This document shows, in pieces, positions 1 through 8,249 of a stretch of DNA of 51,760 nt; the stretch's first letter is position 1; each line of letters starts with the position of its first letter. The DNA comes from a bacterium. Its GTDB lineage: Bacteria > Desulfobacterota > DSWW01. The stretch lies in contig JANQFG010000042.1 of assembly GCA_028277985.1 (NCBI GenBank), forward strand, positions 1-51,760, written 5' to 3'. The translations under genes and the position numbers were made by a program. The notes under the pieces are model-generated. The model was not told the origin of the DNA and made no database searches. It saw only the letters and a list, made by a program, of their open reading frames with translations.

Positions 1-41
1 CACTGACTCCCCGAGTAGCAGCCTCCGGGACCTGAGGTGGG
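1..41. repeat. 41-bp direct repeat, copy 1 (intragenic)
   Basis: Bases 1-41 are identical to 484-524. Both encode the start of the repeated MAM-like domain in the truncated exported protein (VG-PTSGPGGCYSGSQ region). Offset is 483 bases, that is 161 codons, so the repeat keeps frame. Confidence 0.95.
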
Positions 42-674
42 AGATCCTACCTCCCAGGTGCCACGCTCTGCACCCCAATCACCTATGCCGGACTCGAAGT
101 TCTCGAGACTCGAGCTCAAGTCTTGATAAGGCCCCGTCTCAACCGATATGTCATCTATGTACCAACCAGAGCTTGTGCCGCCCGCTGTGTTGTCCCACAT
201 GCGGAACCCAATGCGAACCGATTGCCCTGCGTAGGAAGCCAAATCAATCAACTCATAGGTCCAGACGCCACCACCGGAAGGGGTATAGTTATACACCGTC
301 AGTGCTTCCCAAGCCCCGTAGTCAACCGAGATCTGCACGTCGCTGTAGTCCTGAGTGTAGAACAGGAACCAGTGCCAGAACCTGAGTCGAGGGATCTGGC
401 TTGCGGCCGGCACCACGAAGGGAGCGCTGATCAACCGACTGCGTGCCGAATTGGGATAATCATCATCAAGAACCGTTGCTGCACACTGACTCCCCGAGTA
501 GCAGCCTCCGGGACCTGAGGTGGGCGGCCCTACTTCCCATACACTGCTATCCACAGACCACCCAGACGGAAAGCCTGATTCGAAATCCTCTTGGAACAAT
601 ACATCTGCAAGCGCCACAGTAGAAAACAAAACCGTCAAGCAACAAAGTGAGAGGGCGTTCAGTACCCTTTTCAT
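1..674 (-). CDS. Exported protein with repeated MAM-like (choice-of-anchor J type) domains, 3' part cut by window edge
   Basis: The frame opens at an ATG (674-672) preceded by GGGAGGTGAAGGC and stays open for 224 codons to the window edge, so the C-terminus is missing. Residues 1-23 form a signal peptide (MKRVLNALSLCCLTVLFSTV then ALA). A domain begins with FQEDFESGFPSGWSV, contains WEVGPPTSGPGGCYSGSQC, and ends with SGWYIDDISVE, the WxIDDIxV signature of MAM-like jelly-roll domains of secreted bacterial proteases and adhesins. A second copy starts with LENFESGIGDWGAERGTWEV and is cut off. The two copies share a 41-base identical stretch. The protein is probably a surface or secreted multidomain protein; no catalytic domain is visible in this part, so no enzymatic function is assigned. 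Confidence 0.8.
   Translation of the reverse strand, partial: MKRVLNALSLCCLTVLFSTVALADVLFQEDFESGFPSGWSVDSSVWEVGPPTSGPGGCYSGSQCAATVLDDDYPNSARSRLISAPFVVPAASQIPRLRFWHWFLFYTQDYSDVQISVDYGAWEALTVYNYTPSGGGVWTYELIDLASYAGQSVRIGFRMWDNTAGGTSSGWYIDDISVETGPYQDLSSSLENFESGIGDWGAERGTWEVGSPTSGPGGCYSGSQ
484..524. repeat. 41-bp direct repeat, copy 2 (intragenic)
   Basis: Second exact copy of bases 1-41, 483 bases away in the same frame. The flanking bases differ between copies, so identity is confined to this block. Confidence 0.95.
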
Positions 675-1026
675 GCCTTCACCTCCCTTGTTTCGCTGTT
701 GAAATCTCCATGCTTCCCCTCGCTTCTCTGCGAGCAATCCTGAGAGACCGGTTGGCCCCAGAATCCGGTTCGACTCTACAGAGGAAAAGACGCCTCTGGT
801 CCTGCTTTCTTACAAGTTCCCGCATATAACATGAAGCACCGAGACAGGACAAGTTCTAGTTCTGTCCAATACTAAAATGTTTTAGAAGGATTTGAACGAT
901 ATTCACTCGATCTAACAGCTCTTAGGAAGACCTGGCTCGCATGGGACGGGGAAGCCATGGACTACCATATGGCGGTCGATGGGTTGCTGGACTGCCAGGA
1001 CCATTCGAGGGATGAGGAGGAAGGAT
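675..1026. other. Intergenic region, 352 bp
   Basis: Between the start of the truncated exported protein and the 3' end of the glycosyltransferase. Apart from the candidate minus-strand promoter at 824-852 I see no gene, RNA or repeat here. Confidence 0.5.
824..852 (-). promoter_or_regulatory. Candidate sigma-70 promoter for the 674 gene
   Basis: On the minus strand TTGTCC (852-847), 17-base spacer, TTATAT (829-824). It lies about 150 bases upstream of the ATG at 674, implying a long leader. Pattern match only. Confidence 0.4.
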
Positions 1027-1812
1027 CTAAGTCTGTATGGAGGAGATCTTGCTCAGTTCGGAGAGTGTGAACAGGGGGTGTTTCGGCGCAAAGGCTTTCA
1101 ATTCATGCTCGGAGAGAAAATAGTTGAACACTCTGTCTGCCTGAAGTTTTATAGGTGTTTGATAAGCAATGAAGTTCTTTGCTGTCTGCAGGTTCACGGC
1201 ATATGCGTGGGCACCCAATACCTTTCCAATGTGAAAGAAATCGGGTGAGTAATGGACCATGCAGAGCTTTTCCAGCCAGCGCTTGTTCACCAGATGCCAG
1301 TTGCCCAAATGCAGCTTTCGGAACACCTTGTAGGTTTGTTGCTGCAACCGTGATTTCAACGAAGGACGCTTTTCGCCATAGTAGCCAAACATGATCAGAT
1401 CCCAGTCATTCGGTAGTTGGGCAATCATGTCGGCGAAATGTTCCAGCTTGTCGTAGCAGGGCAACACATCGTCTTCAAAGATCAGAACCTTCTCGTATTG
1501 ATGATCTACAGCGTCCTGATACATGGCTCTATGTGAGAGAGCGCAAGCGACTTCCGCCAATCTCATTGACCTGTGAGTACGTTTCGTACTTCTATGGGCT
1601 TCATCATCATAGATGCCTTGTTCGATGACCTGCTCCATGGACATGTTTTGCTGGTCAACGCCGAAAAAGAAGCGCCAGTTCAGGCCACCCATCAATTTCT
1701 CTACGCTTTTTTGACGGTCTCGGGCATGAGGGAGAGTCAGAACATAAATCTGGTCAAAGTAGGGATTGAGGGCGGCCAGAATCTGCCTGTTGTTATTCAG
1801 CGCTGACCCCAC
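1027..1812 (-). CDS. Glycosyltransferase family 25 protein
   Basis: This is a 261-residue GT25-type glycosyltransferase, the family that includes lipooligosaccharide galactosyltransferases; it would add a sugar from a nucleotide-sugar donor to a surface glycan in the cytoplasm. Early residues read IYVLTLPHARDRQKSVEKL, typical of the GT25 N-terminus. The middle has ALSHRAMYQDAV and VLIFEDDV, where EDD is the metal/donor-binding motif, followed by WDLIMFGYYG. Near residue 205 GAHAYAVNLQTAKNF matches the family's late conserved block. The start is GTG at 1812 behind AAAGAG; an in-frame TAG lies just upstream, so no longer start is possible. It is alone among unrelated exported-protein genes, so the acceptor cannot be inferred. 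Confidence 0.85.
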   Translation of the reverse strand: MGSALNNNRQILAALNPYFDQIYVLTLPHARDRQKSVEKLMGGLNWRFFFGVDQQNMSMEQVIEQGIYDDEAHRSTKRTHRSMRLAEVACALSHRAMYQDAVDHQYEKVLIFEDDVLPCYDKLEHFADMIAQLPNDWDLIMFGYYGEKRPSLKSRLQQQTYKVFRKLHLGNWHLVNKRWLEKLCMVHYSPDFFHIGKVLGAHAYAVNLQTAKNFIAYQTPIKLQADRVFNYFLSEHELKAFAPKHPLFTLSELSKISSIQT

Positions 1813-2024
1813 AGGCGTCTCTTTCTACAGCTCGTTGATGTCAACCAGAGCCTGTCCCCGATCTCACATACGGTCTCGTACGACCTCCGTCCTGAGCGGT
1901 CAAGTTCCGTCGAGTACCCGCGTTTGTCAACAGCCTGTAAGTGTTTTTTTGACAGGAGCTAAATGGGAACAGATCTATTTTTTCTGATACCGCCCCGTTA
2001 TTCATTGCGACTTGAGTCAGATTG

Positions 2025-3509
2025 CTACCTCTTCCTGCGCCAGTTTCTCAGTCCTACAACCGCGCCAAGAGGAACAAGAAGGAGTGCGACGGCGTTGGAT
2101 GATCCTGATGCAATCAGGGAATTTCCTCCGAACGTGGAGGCTTCGGCATTGGCTAGTCCAAGATAGTCACCGGAATCGCAATCAGGGTCGGCATAATCAA
2201 CTAGCCCATCGCAATCTTCATCTATCCCACCACCGCAGACTTCAAAGATCCCTTTTGGGTTAGGCTCTTCGCAGTTGCAGTAGGTATTCGGATTTGTGGG
2301 ATAAATCGTTTCATTCGAATCGTTGCAGTCATCTCCACCGCAGAAAGCACTCAGATAGAGGTCGCCGTCGTAGTCGTCATCAAATGAACAAGGAAAGGCA
2401 AGGAAGACCTCTTGGCCCGAAAAGGGGGTAGATCCCTCCCAGACCAAGTGTCCGATGTTGTTTATTTTGGGCCTCCCGTCCGGTAAACCATTATCCGTAA
2501 TCTGCGTCGTACTGGTTCCGTCGTACAGAAAGATCTCAGAGTCTGGGGAAGAATCCTCCCCTCTCTGCCACACCACGTACCCGTTATCGTTTATCAGTGC
2601 ATGCACGTCATCATCATTGTTGTTCGTGAGCTGCGTCGTGCTCGTTCCATCGTAAAGAAAAACCTCCCAGTCCCCGGAACCGCAGTATTGAGTGGTGTCC
2701 CCGTCACACCCCATCCACGCCACGTGTCCGCTGCTGTTTACCACTGGGGCCTGGTCAAAGTAACCGTTATTCGTAAGCTGGGTCGTGTTGGCTCCGTCGT
2801 ATAGAAAGATCTCACGGCTTGAAGTTGAATCGTCCCCACCGTGCCAGACCACGTAGCCGTTCTTGATCGAAGGGTAATAGCCATAACCAGTGCCGTTCGT
2901 AATCAGGGTCGTGCTGTTCCCGTCGTAAAGAAACACCTTGTCGTCTCCACCCCAGACCACGTAACCGTTGTCATCTATCCGGGGATACCTGTCATCATAA
3001 TCGTTATCCGTCAACTGGGTCGTGCTGCTTCCGTCGTAAAGGTAGATCTCGTCGTCCCCGTCGCCCCCCATACCACAATCACTGTCACATCGATGCCATA
3101 CCACGAGCCCGTTGTTGTTCATCATAAGTTGCGCATAGGAGTCATGACCAATGTCGGTAATTTGGGTCGTTCCGATCCCGTCGTAAAGGAAGACCTCCCA
3201 GTTGCCATAGAACGTGGTTTGTCCCCACCAGGCCACGCCCCCATTGTTGTTAATATGGGGAACATAGTCACGATGTAGGTCCTCGTAGTTGCCGAGCCGG
3301 ATCCTGCTCGTGCCGTCGTCAAGAAAGATGTCCTCGCTTCCCGTGTATCCACCCGCCCAGATCACGTGCCCATTGTCGTTGATCTGAGGGCCTCGGTCAT
3401 TATAGTCGTTATACGTAAACTGGACCGTGTTGTATTGGGAATGAGAGACGGAGACGAACAACAGGAACAAGGCTTGCGCAACCATAAACATAAGGATCGA
3501 TCTTCTCAT
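2025..3509 (-). CDS. Exported eight-blade beta-propeller protein with MopE-like metal-binding segment and C-terminal sorting-type tail
   Basis: The 494-residue protein has a signal peptide (residues 1-25) and then eight repeats of about 45 residues, each with an INDNGYVVW-like strand and an EIFLYDGTSTTQLT-like strand, the pattern of a TolB-like beta-propeller. Around residues 375-450 come Asp- and Cys-rich stretches (DDDYDGD, GGDDCNDSNETIYP, GIDEDCDGLVDYADPDC) resembling the MopE/thrombospondin-type-3-like metal-binding motif of exported bacterial proteins. The last 40 residues start AEAST, continue to SGSSN, a hydrophobic segment and end LRNWRRKR, a tripartite tail like a cell-surface sorting signal. 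A closely similar tail ends the AGE-fold protein at 35897-37633. Likely surface-attached; function unknown. Confidence 0.85.
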   Translation of the reverse strand: MRRSILMFMVAQALFLLFVSVSHSQYNTVQFTYNDYNDRGPQINDNGHVIWAGGYTGSEDIFLDDGTSRIRLGNYEDLHRDYVPHINNNGGVAWWGQTTFYGNWEVFLYDGIGTTQITDIGHDSYAQLMMNNNGLVVWHRCDSDCGMGGDGDDEIYLYDGSSTTQLTDNDYDDRYPRIDDNGYVVWGGDDKVFLYDGNSTTLITNGTGYGYYPSIKNGYVVWHGGDDSTSSREIFLYDGANTTQLTNNGYFDQAPVVNSSGHVAWMGCDGDTTQYCGSGDWEVFLYDGTSTTQLTNNNDDDVHALINDNGYVVWQRGEDSSPDSEIFLYDGTSTTQITDNGLPDGRPKINNIGHLVWEGSTPFSGQEVFLAFPCSFDDDYDGDLYLSAFCGGDDCNDSNETIYPTNPNTYCNCEEPNPKGIFEVCGGGIDEDCDGLVDYADPDCDSGDYLGLANAEASTFGGNSLIASGSSNAVALLLVPLGAVVGLRNWRRKR

Positions 3510-3562
3510 CTTCTTCCTCCCTCATTTGCGATGTTCCTTTTCGGTCACCATCACATGCTTAA

Positions 3563-3592
3563 GAGATAGCAAATACGTCTTGGAGAAGTCAA
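3563..3592 (-). promoter_or_regulatory. Candidate sigma-70 promoter for the propeller gene
   Basis: Minus-strand TTGACT (3592-3587), 18-base spacer, TATCTC (3568-3563), about 55 bases upstream of the ATG at 3509. The promoter candidate for the AGE-fold gene (37689-37717) has a similar -10 (TTATCT). Confidence 0.45.
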
Positions 3593-3855
3593 GCAATGTT
3601 TTGTTTGTGAGGGACGTGTTATAAAGAAGGGCCTTGTGTTCCATAGATCAAACGGGTGGGGAAGGAATACAAGTGGAATGGCTCCAACGCACAGGTTCCA
3701 TCGCAGATGATCCGGCCCGCTACGTTCGTCCACCTCTCGATCGGCAGCTGCCCAACACGGTTATGAAAAATTTGGATTCGAATGCAACGCCTTGATCCTC
3801 GAAGGAAAAGGTAGCCGGCCGGCACACACCCGAAGATTTAGCCCTCTAAAACATA

Positions 3856-3884
3856 TTGAAGATGCAATTCAGGTTTGCTAAAGT
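3856..3884 (+). promoter_or_regulatory. Candidate sigma-70 promoter for guaA-carB
   Basis: TTGAAG (3856-3861), 17-base spacer, TAAAGT (3879-3884), 63 bases upstream of the guaA ATG. Pattern match only. Confidence 0.4.
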
Positions 3885-3947
3885 CCCCCGCAATCGAAAC
3901 CAGGGCTGTCCCACAAAAACCTTCCGATCCGACGAAAGGGTAGAGAA

Positions 3948-4883
3948 ATGGATGTGAAACAGTTCATTTACGACAACGTGGCCATGATCAGGGAGACCGT
4001 AGGTTCCGGCAAGGCGATCAACGCGCTCTCGGGCGGGGTGGACAGCTCCGTGGTGACCGCCCTGGGACACAAAGCCATTGGCGATCAGTTGGAAACCGTG
4101 TTCCTAGACGACGGCCTGATGCGGGAAAAAGAGCCGGAAACCGTGGCGGCGACCTTCGAGCCCCTGGGGATTCGGGTGAAGATCGTCGACCTGAAGGATC
4201 GGTTCTTCTCTGCCCTGAAGGGGATCGAGGACCCGGAAGACAAGCGCAAGGCCTTTCGAGACACCTTCTACAGCTCTTTTGGCGACATCGTGAAGGAGAG
4301 CGGGGCCTCCTATCTGCTCCAGGGGACGATCAAGCCCGACATTATCGAGACGACCAAGGGCGTCAAGACCCAGCACAACATCCTCGAGCAGATCGGAATC
4401 GACCCGGAAGCCGGCTATGGCTTCAAGGTGATCGAGCCCCTCATCGACCTGTTCAAACCCGGCGTGAGACAAGTGGCGACCGAGCTCGGCCTTCCGGAAT
4501 CGGTTTCTCAACGTATGCCCTTCCCGGGTCCCGGCCTCGCGACCCGCTGCCTGGGTGAGGCGAACCCGGAGAGGATCGAGATCGTCCGCAAGGCGGTGAA
4601 GATCGTGGAGGAGGAGACCGAAGGGATCACGGCCTTCCAGTGCTTCGCTGTACTTCTCAAGGATCGAGCCACGGGAATGAAGGCGGACGGCTCTCGCGAG
4701 TTCGGGCACATCATCGTGGTCCGGTGCGTGGAGAGTGAAGACGCAATGACCGCGCAGCCCGTTCACCTCCAGTGGGACGTGCTTCGAAAGCTCGAGAAAC
4801 GAATCGCAGGCGAGATCGACGAAGTGTCCCGCGTGCTGTATGACCTGACACCCAAACCCCCGGCAACCATAGAATACATCTAG
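3948..4883 (+). CDS. guaA: GMP synthase, ATP-pyrophosphatase (synthetase) subunit lacking the glutaminase domain
   Basis: The protein (311 residues) is the synthetase half of GMP synthase, which adenylates XMP and replaces the adenylyl group with ammonia to make GMP. The ATP-pyrophosphatase P-loop SGGVDSSV is at residues 29-36, followed by FLDDGLMR and the GTIKPDIIE block. The C-terminal dimerization domain is complete (MPFPGPGLATRCLG to the terminal KPPATIEYI). Most bacterial GuaA proteins are about 510-525 residues with an N-terminal class I glutaminase; here that domain is absent and the ATG sits behind AAAGGG with no upstream reading frame supplying it. A separate glutaminase, as in archaeal two-subunit enzymes, or free ammonia must serve. 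carB follows after 19 bases, suggesting an operon. Confidence 0.92.
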   Translation: MDVKQFIYDNVAMIRETVGSGKAINALSGGVDSSVVTALGHKAIGDQLETVFLDDGLMREKEPETVAATFEPLGIRVKIVDLKDRFFSALKGIEDPEDKRKAFRDTFYSSFGDIVKESGASYLLQGTIKPDIIETTKGVKTQHNILEQIGIDPEAGYGFKVIEPLIDLFKPGVRQVATELGLPESVSQRMPFPGPGLATRCLGEANPERIEIVRKAVKIVEEETEGITAFQCFAVLLKDRATGMKADGSREFGHIIVVRCVESEDAMTAQPVHLQWDVLRKLEKRIAGEIDEVSRVLYDLTPKPPATIEYI

Positions 4884-4902
4884 AGAGCCCCAGGAGACCC
4901 CG

Positions 4903-7900
4903 ATGCCCAAGAGAGACGACATCAAGAAGGTAATGATCATCAGCTCCGGCCCGATCGTGATCGGACAGGCCTGCGAATTCGACTACTCAGGTACACAGGC
5001 TTGCAAGGCCCTGCGAAGCCTGGGTTATGAGATCGTGCTCGTCAACTCCAACCCGGCCACGATCATGACCGACCCGGGCATGGCCGACGCGACCTACATC
5101 GAGCCCCTCACCGTGGACGCCATGGAAGAGATCATCGCCAAGGAGAGGCCTGACGCGCTTCTTCCGAACCTGGGCGGGCAGTCCGGCCTGAATCTGTCTT
5201 CTGAGCTTTACCGGAAGGGGGTTCTCGACAAGTACGGCGTGCAGATCATCGGGGTGCAGGCGGACGCGATTGAGCGGGGCGAGGATCGGCAGGCCTTCAA
5301 GGATACGATGAACCGTCTCGGTATAGAGATGCCGAAGAGCAAGATCTCCCGGAGCGTGGAGGAAGCCCAGAAGATCGCTTCCGAGCTCGGTTACCCGGTT
5401 GTCCTCAGGCCGGCCTATACCATGGGCGGAACCGGGGGAGGGCTGGTCTACAACGAGGAGGAATTGAAGGTAGTGGCCAGCCGCGGCCTCTCCATCAGCC
5501 TGGTGGGCCAGGTTCTTGTCGAGGAATCGGTCCTCGGGTGGGAGGAGCTCGAGCTCGAGGTGGTTCGTGACGCCAAGAACCAGATGATCACGGTCTGCTT
5601 CATCGAGAACGTGGATGCCATGGGCGTTCACACCGGGGACTCCTACTGCACGGCACCCATGCTCACCATCGACCCGGAGCTCCAGGCCCGGCTGCAAAAG
5701 TACTCCTACGACATCGTCGAAGGCATCCAGGTGATCGGGGGTACCAACATCCAGTTTGCACACGACCCGAAGACGGGCAGGGTGGTCGTGATCGAGATCA
5801 ACCCGAGGACCTCCCGCTCCTCTGCTCTTGCGTCCAAGGCGACAGGATTTCCGATCGCCCTTGTCTCCTCCCTGCTCGCGGGCGGCCTGACCATGGACGA
5901 GATACCGTACTGGCGGGAGGGCACCCTGGAGAAGTACACCCCCTGGGGAGAGTACGTGGTGGTGAAGTTCGCCCGATGGGCCTTCGAGAAGTTCCCCAAC
6001 GCGATCGACCAGCTCGGGACCCAGATGCGCGCCGTGGGCGAGGTGATGAGTATCGGCAAGAACTACAAGGAGGCCTTCCAGAAATCGATCCGGTCCCTGG
6101 AGAAGGGGCGCTACGGGCTCGGCTTTGCAAAGGATTTCAACGAGAAGTCGCTGGAAGAGCTCATGAGCATGCTCAACGAGCCCACGAGCGAGAGGCAGTT
6201 CATCATGTACGAGGCCCTGCGCAAGGGAGCCCGCGTGGATGATCTGCATGAGAAGACTTATATTAAGCGCTGGTTCATCGAGCAGATGAAGGAGCTCGTC
6301 ACTCTCGAAGAGGAGATTATCCCGTACAAGGGCAAAGGCATTCCGGATAAGCTGCTGACGGCTGCCAAGAAGGACGGGTTTTCCGACCGGTACCTTTCCC
6401 AGCTCCTGGGCGTGGAGGAGCGCGACGTGCGCGAGCAGCGCATCTCCCTCAACATGGTCGAGGCGTGGGAGCCCGTGCCGGTGAGCGGCGTGGAGAATGC
6501 GGCATACTATTACTCCACCTACAACGCGCCGGACAAGGTCGAGGTCAGCGACCGGGAGAAGATCATGATCCTGGGAGGCGGCCCGAACCGGATCGGGCAG
6601 GGGATCGAGTTCGACTACTGCTGCGTTCACGTGGCCTTTGCGATCCGTGACCTCGGATACGAGTCGATCATGGTGAACTGCAACCCGGAAACGGTCTCCA
6701 CCGACTATGACACATCTGACAAGCTCTACTTCGAGCCCCTCACCGTGGAAGATGTGCTGAGCATCTATGAGAAGGAGAAGCCCATAGGTGCCATCGTGCA
6801 GTTCGGTGGGCAGACACCGCTCACCATCGCCGGGCAGCTGGAGGAAGCCGGCGTGAAGATCCTGGGGACATCCCCGGAGACGATCGACCTGGCAGAGGAT
6901 CGTGACAGGTTCCGCCAGGTGATGAAGAAGCTCGGGATTCCGCAAGCCGATTCGGGAATGGCCAGCACGCTCGAAGAGGCCCTCGAGATTGCCGGGCGCA
7001 TCGGCTATCCCCTGATGGTCAGGCCGTCTTACGTGCTGGGTGGACGCGGCATGGAGGTGGTCCACGACGAGGAGATGCTGGAACGTTACGTCGCCGCCGC
7101 CGTGGATGTGTCTCCGGAGCGGCCGATCCTGATCGACAAGTTCCTGGAGAATGCGATCGAGGCGGAGGCGGACGCCATCTCCGACGGCAAGGACGCCTTC
7201 GTGCCCGCAGTCATGGAGCACATCGAGTTGGCCGGGGTCCATTCCGGCGACTCGGCCTGTGTGATCCCCACCGTCAGTATCCCGCAGAAGCACCTCGATA
7301 CGATCGTCGAATACACCCAGAAGATCGCCCTCGAGCTCAACGTAGTTGGTCTGATGAACATCCAGTACGCCATCGCGGACGACGTGGTCCATATTCTGGA
7401 GGCGAACCCGCGTGCTTCCAGGACCGTTCCTCTGGTGTCCAAGGTCTGCAACGTATCCATGGCCCGCATCGCAACGGACCTCATGCTCGGGGGGAAGCTC
7501 TCGGATCATAACCTGCGCCGGAAGGAGATCCCCTACTTCGGGGTCAAGGAATCCGTATTCCCCTTCAATATGCTTCCGGAGGTCGATCCCCTGCTCGGAC
7601 CGGAAATGCGGTCCACCGGAGAGGTGCTGGGAATGGCGGACTCCTATGGGCTCGCATTCTACAAGGCCCAGAAGGCAACCTTGCAGCAGCTTCCCTCGGA
7701 GGGTGCAGTCCTGATCAGCGTTTCGGCCAAAGAGAGGTCAGGTCTGCTGCCGGTGGCCAAGGAATTCGCGGACCTGGGATTCCGGATCAAGTCGACCGAA
7801 GGGACCTGTGCCTTCCTGGCTTCGAACGGCATCGAGGCGGAACCGATCAAGAAACTGAGCGAAGGCCGGCCCAACATCGTGGACGGGATCATGAACAAGG

Positions 7901-8103
7901 AGATCCACCTGGTGGTCAACACACCCAGCGGCAAGCTGAGCAAGGAGGATGACAGCTACATCCGCAAGGCGGCCATCAAGTACAAGGTGCCCTACATCAC
8001 GACGATGGCTGCTGCCCTGGCCACTGCGAAGGGGATCGCCGCGTACCGAAAGGGCCAGGGTGAAGTGAGGGCCCTGCAGTCCTACCACCAGGACATTCGA
8101 TAG
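4903..8103 (+). CDS. carB: Carbamoyl-phosphate synthase large subunit
   Basis: This 1,066-residue protein has the length and duplicated architecture of CarB, which makes carbamoyl phosphate from bicarbonate, ammonia and two ATP for pyrimidine and arginine synthesis. The N-terminal half opens with MIISSGPIVIGQACEFDYSG and the second half repeats it as MILGGGPNRIGQGIEFDYCC near residue 550. Two ATP-grasp domains are visible (PAYTMGGTGGG; PSYVLGGRGMEVV), each with a VIEINPRTSRSS or HILEANPRASRTV metal-binding block. The C-terminal MGS-like regulatory domain starts near residue 935 (GAVLISVSAKERSG). No frameshift is seen. carA, which supplies ammonia, is not adjacent; instead the gene follows the glutaminase-less guaA. 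Confidence 0.97.
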   Translation: MPKRDDIKKVMIISSGPIVIGQACEFDYSGTQACKALRSLGYEIVLVNSNPATIMTDPGMADATYIEPLTVDAMEEIIAKERPDALLPNLGGQSGLNLSSELYRKGVLDKYGVQIIGVQADAIERGEDRQAFKDTMNRLGIEMPKSKISRSVEEAQKIASELGYPVVLRPAYTMGGTGGGLVYNEEELKVVASRGLSISLVGQVLVEESVLGWEELELEVVRDAKNQMITVCFIENVDAMGVHTGDSYCTAPMLTIDPELQARLQKYSYDIVEGIQVIGGTNIQFAHDPKTGRVVVIEINPRTSRSSALASKATGFPIALVSSLLAGGLTMDEIPYWREGTLEKYTPWGEYVVVKFARWAFEKFPNAIDQLGTQMRAVGEVMSIGKNYKEAFQKSIRSLEKGRYGLGFAKDFNEKSLEELMSMLNEPTSERQFIMYEALRKGARVDDLHEKTYIKRWFIEQMKELVTLEEEIIPYKGKGIPDKLLTAAKKDGFSDRYLSQLLGVEERDVREQRISLNMVEAWEPVPVSGVENAAYYYSTYNAPDKVEVSDREKIMILGGGPNRIGQGIEFDYCCVHVAFAIRDLGYESIMVNCNPETVSTDYDTSDKLYFEPLTVEDVLSIYEKEKPIGAIVQFGGQTPLTIAGQLEEAGVKILGTSPETIDLAEDRDRFRQVMKKLGIPQADSGMASTLEEALEIAGRIGYPLMVRPSYVLGGRGMEVVHDEEMLERYVAAAVDVSPERPILIDKFLENAIEAEADAISDGKDAFVPAVMEHIELAGVHSGDSACVIPTVSIPQKHLDTIVEYTQKIALELNVVGLMNIQYAIADDVVHILEANPRASRTVPLVSKVCNVSMARIATDLMLGGKLSDHNLRRKEIPYFGVKESVFPFNMLPEVDPLLGPEMRSTGEVLGMADSYGLAFYKAQKATLQQLPSEGAVLISVSAKERSGLLPVAKEFADLGFRIKSTEGTCAFLASNGIEAEPIKKLSEGRPNIVDGIMNKEIHLVVNTPSGKLSKEDDSYIRKAAIKYKVPYITTMAAALATAKGIAAYRKGQGEVRALQSYHQDIR

Positions 8104-8249
8104 GGGCATCGAACGAGTTCTGATCCCCGCCAGGCCTGCGGGTCCCGGGTCTCTGGACTCCTTTCTGCCGGTGCGAGCATCTATCCCCGATAAGAACATT
8201 GTGCGGACCGGGGCGAAAATGCTATGGAAAGGATCATCAAGGAGATCCG

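Larger units (their letters stand above)
3510..3947. other. Divergent intergenic region, 438 bp
   Basis: Separates the divergent propeller gene and guaA. It holds the minus-strand promoter candidate at 3563-3592 and a plus-strand candidate at 3856-3884. No convincing gene or RNA is seen. Confidence 0.5.

Noticed and set aside
1813..2024. Perfect TTGACA on the minus strand upstream of the glycosyltransferase
   Set aside because: No acceptable -10 box follows at 16-18 bases, so a promoter was not called.
4987..7509. Long minus-strand frame opposite carB
   Set aside because: It is antisense to an intact carB in a GC-rich region, lacks domain signatures and has a biased composition typical of shadow frames.
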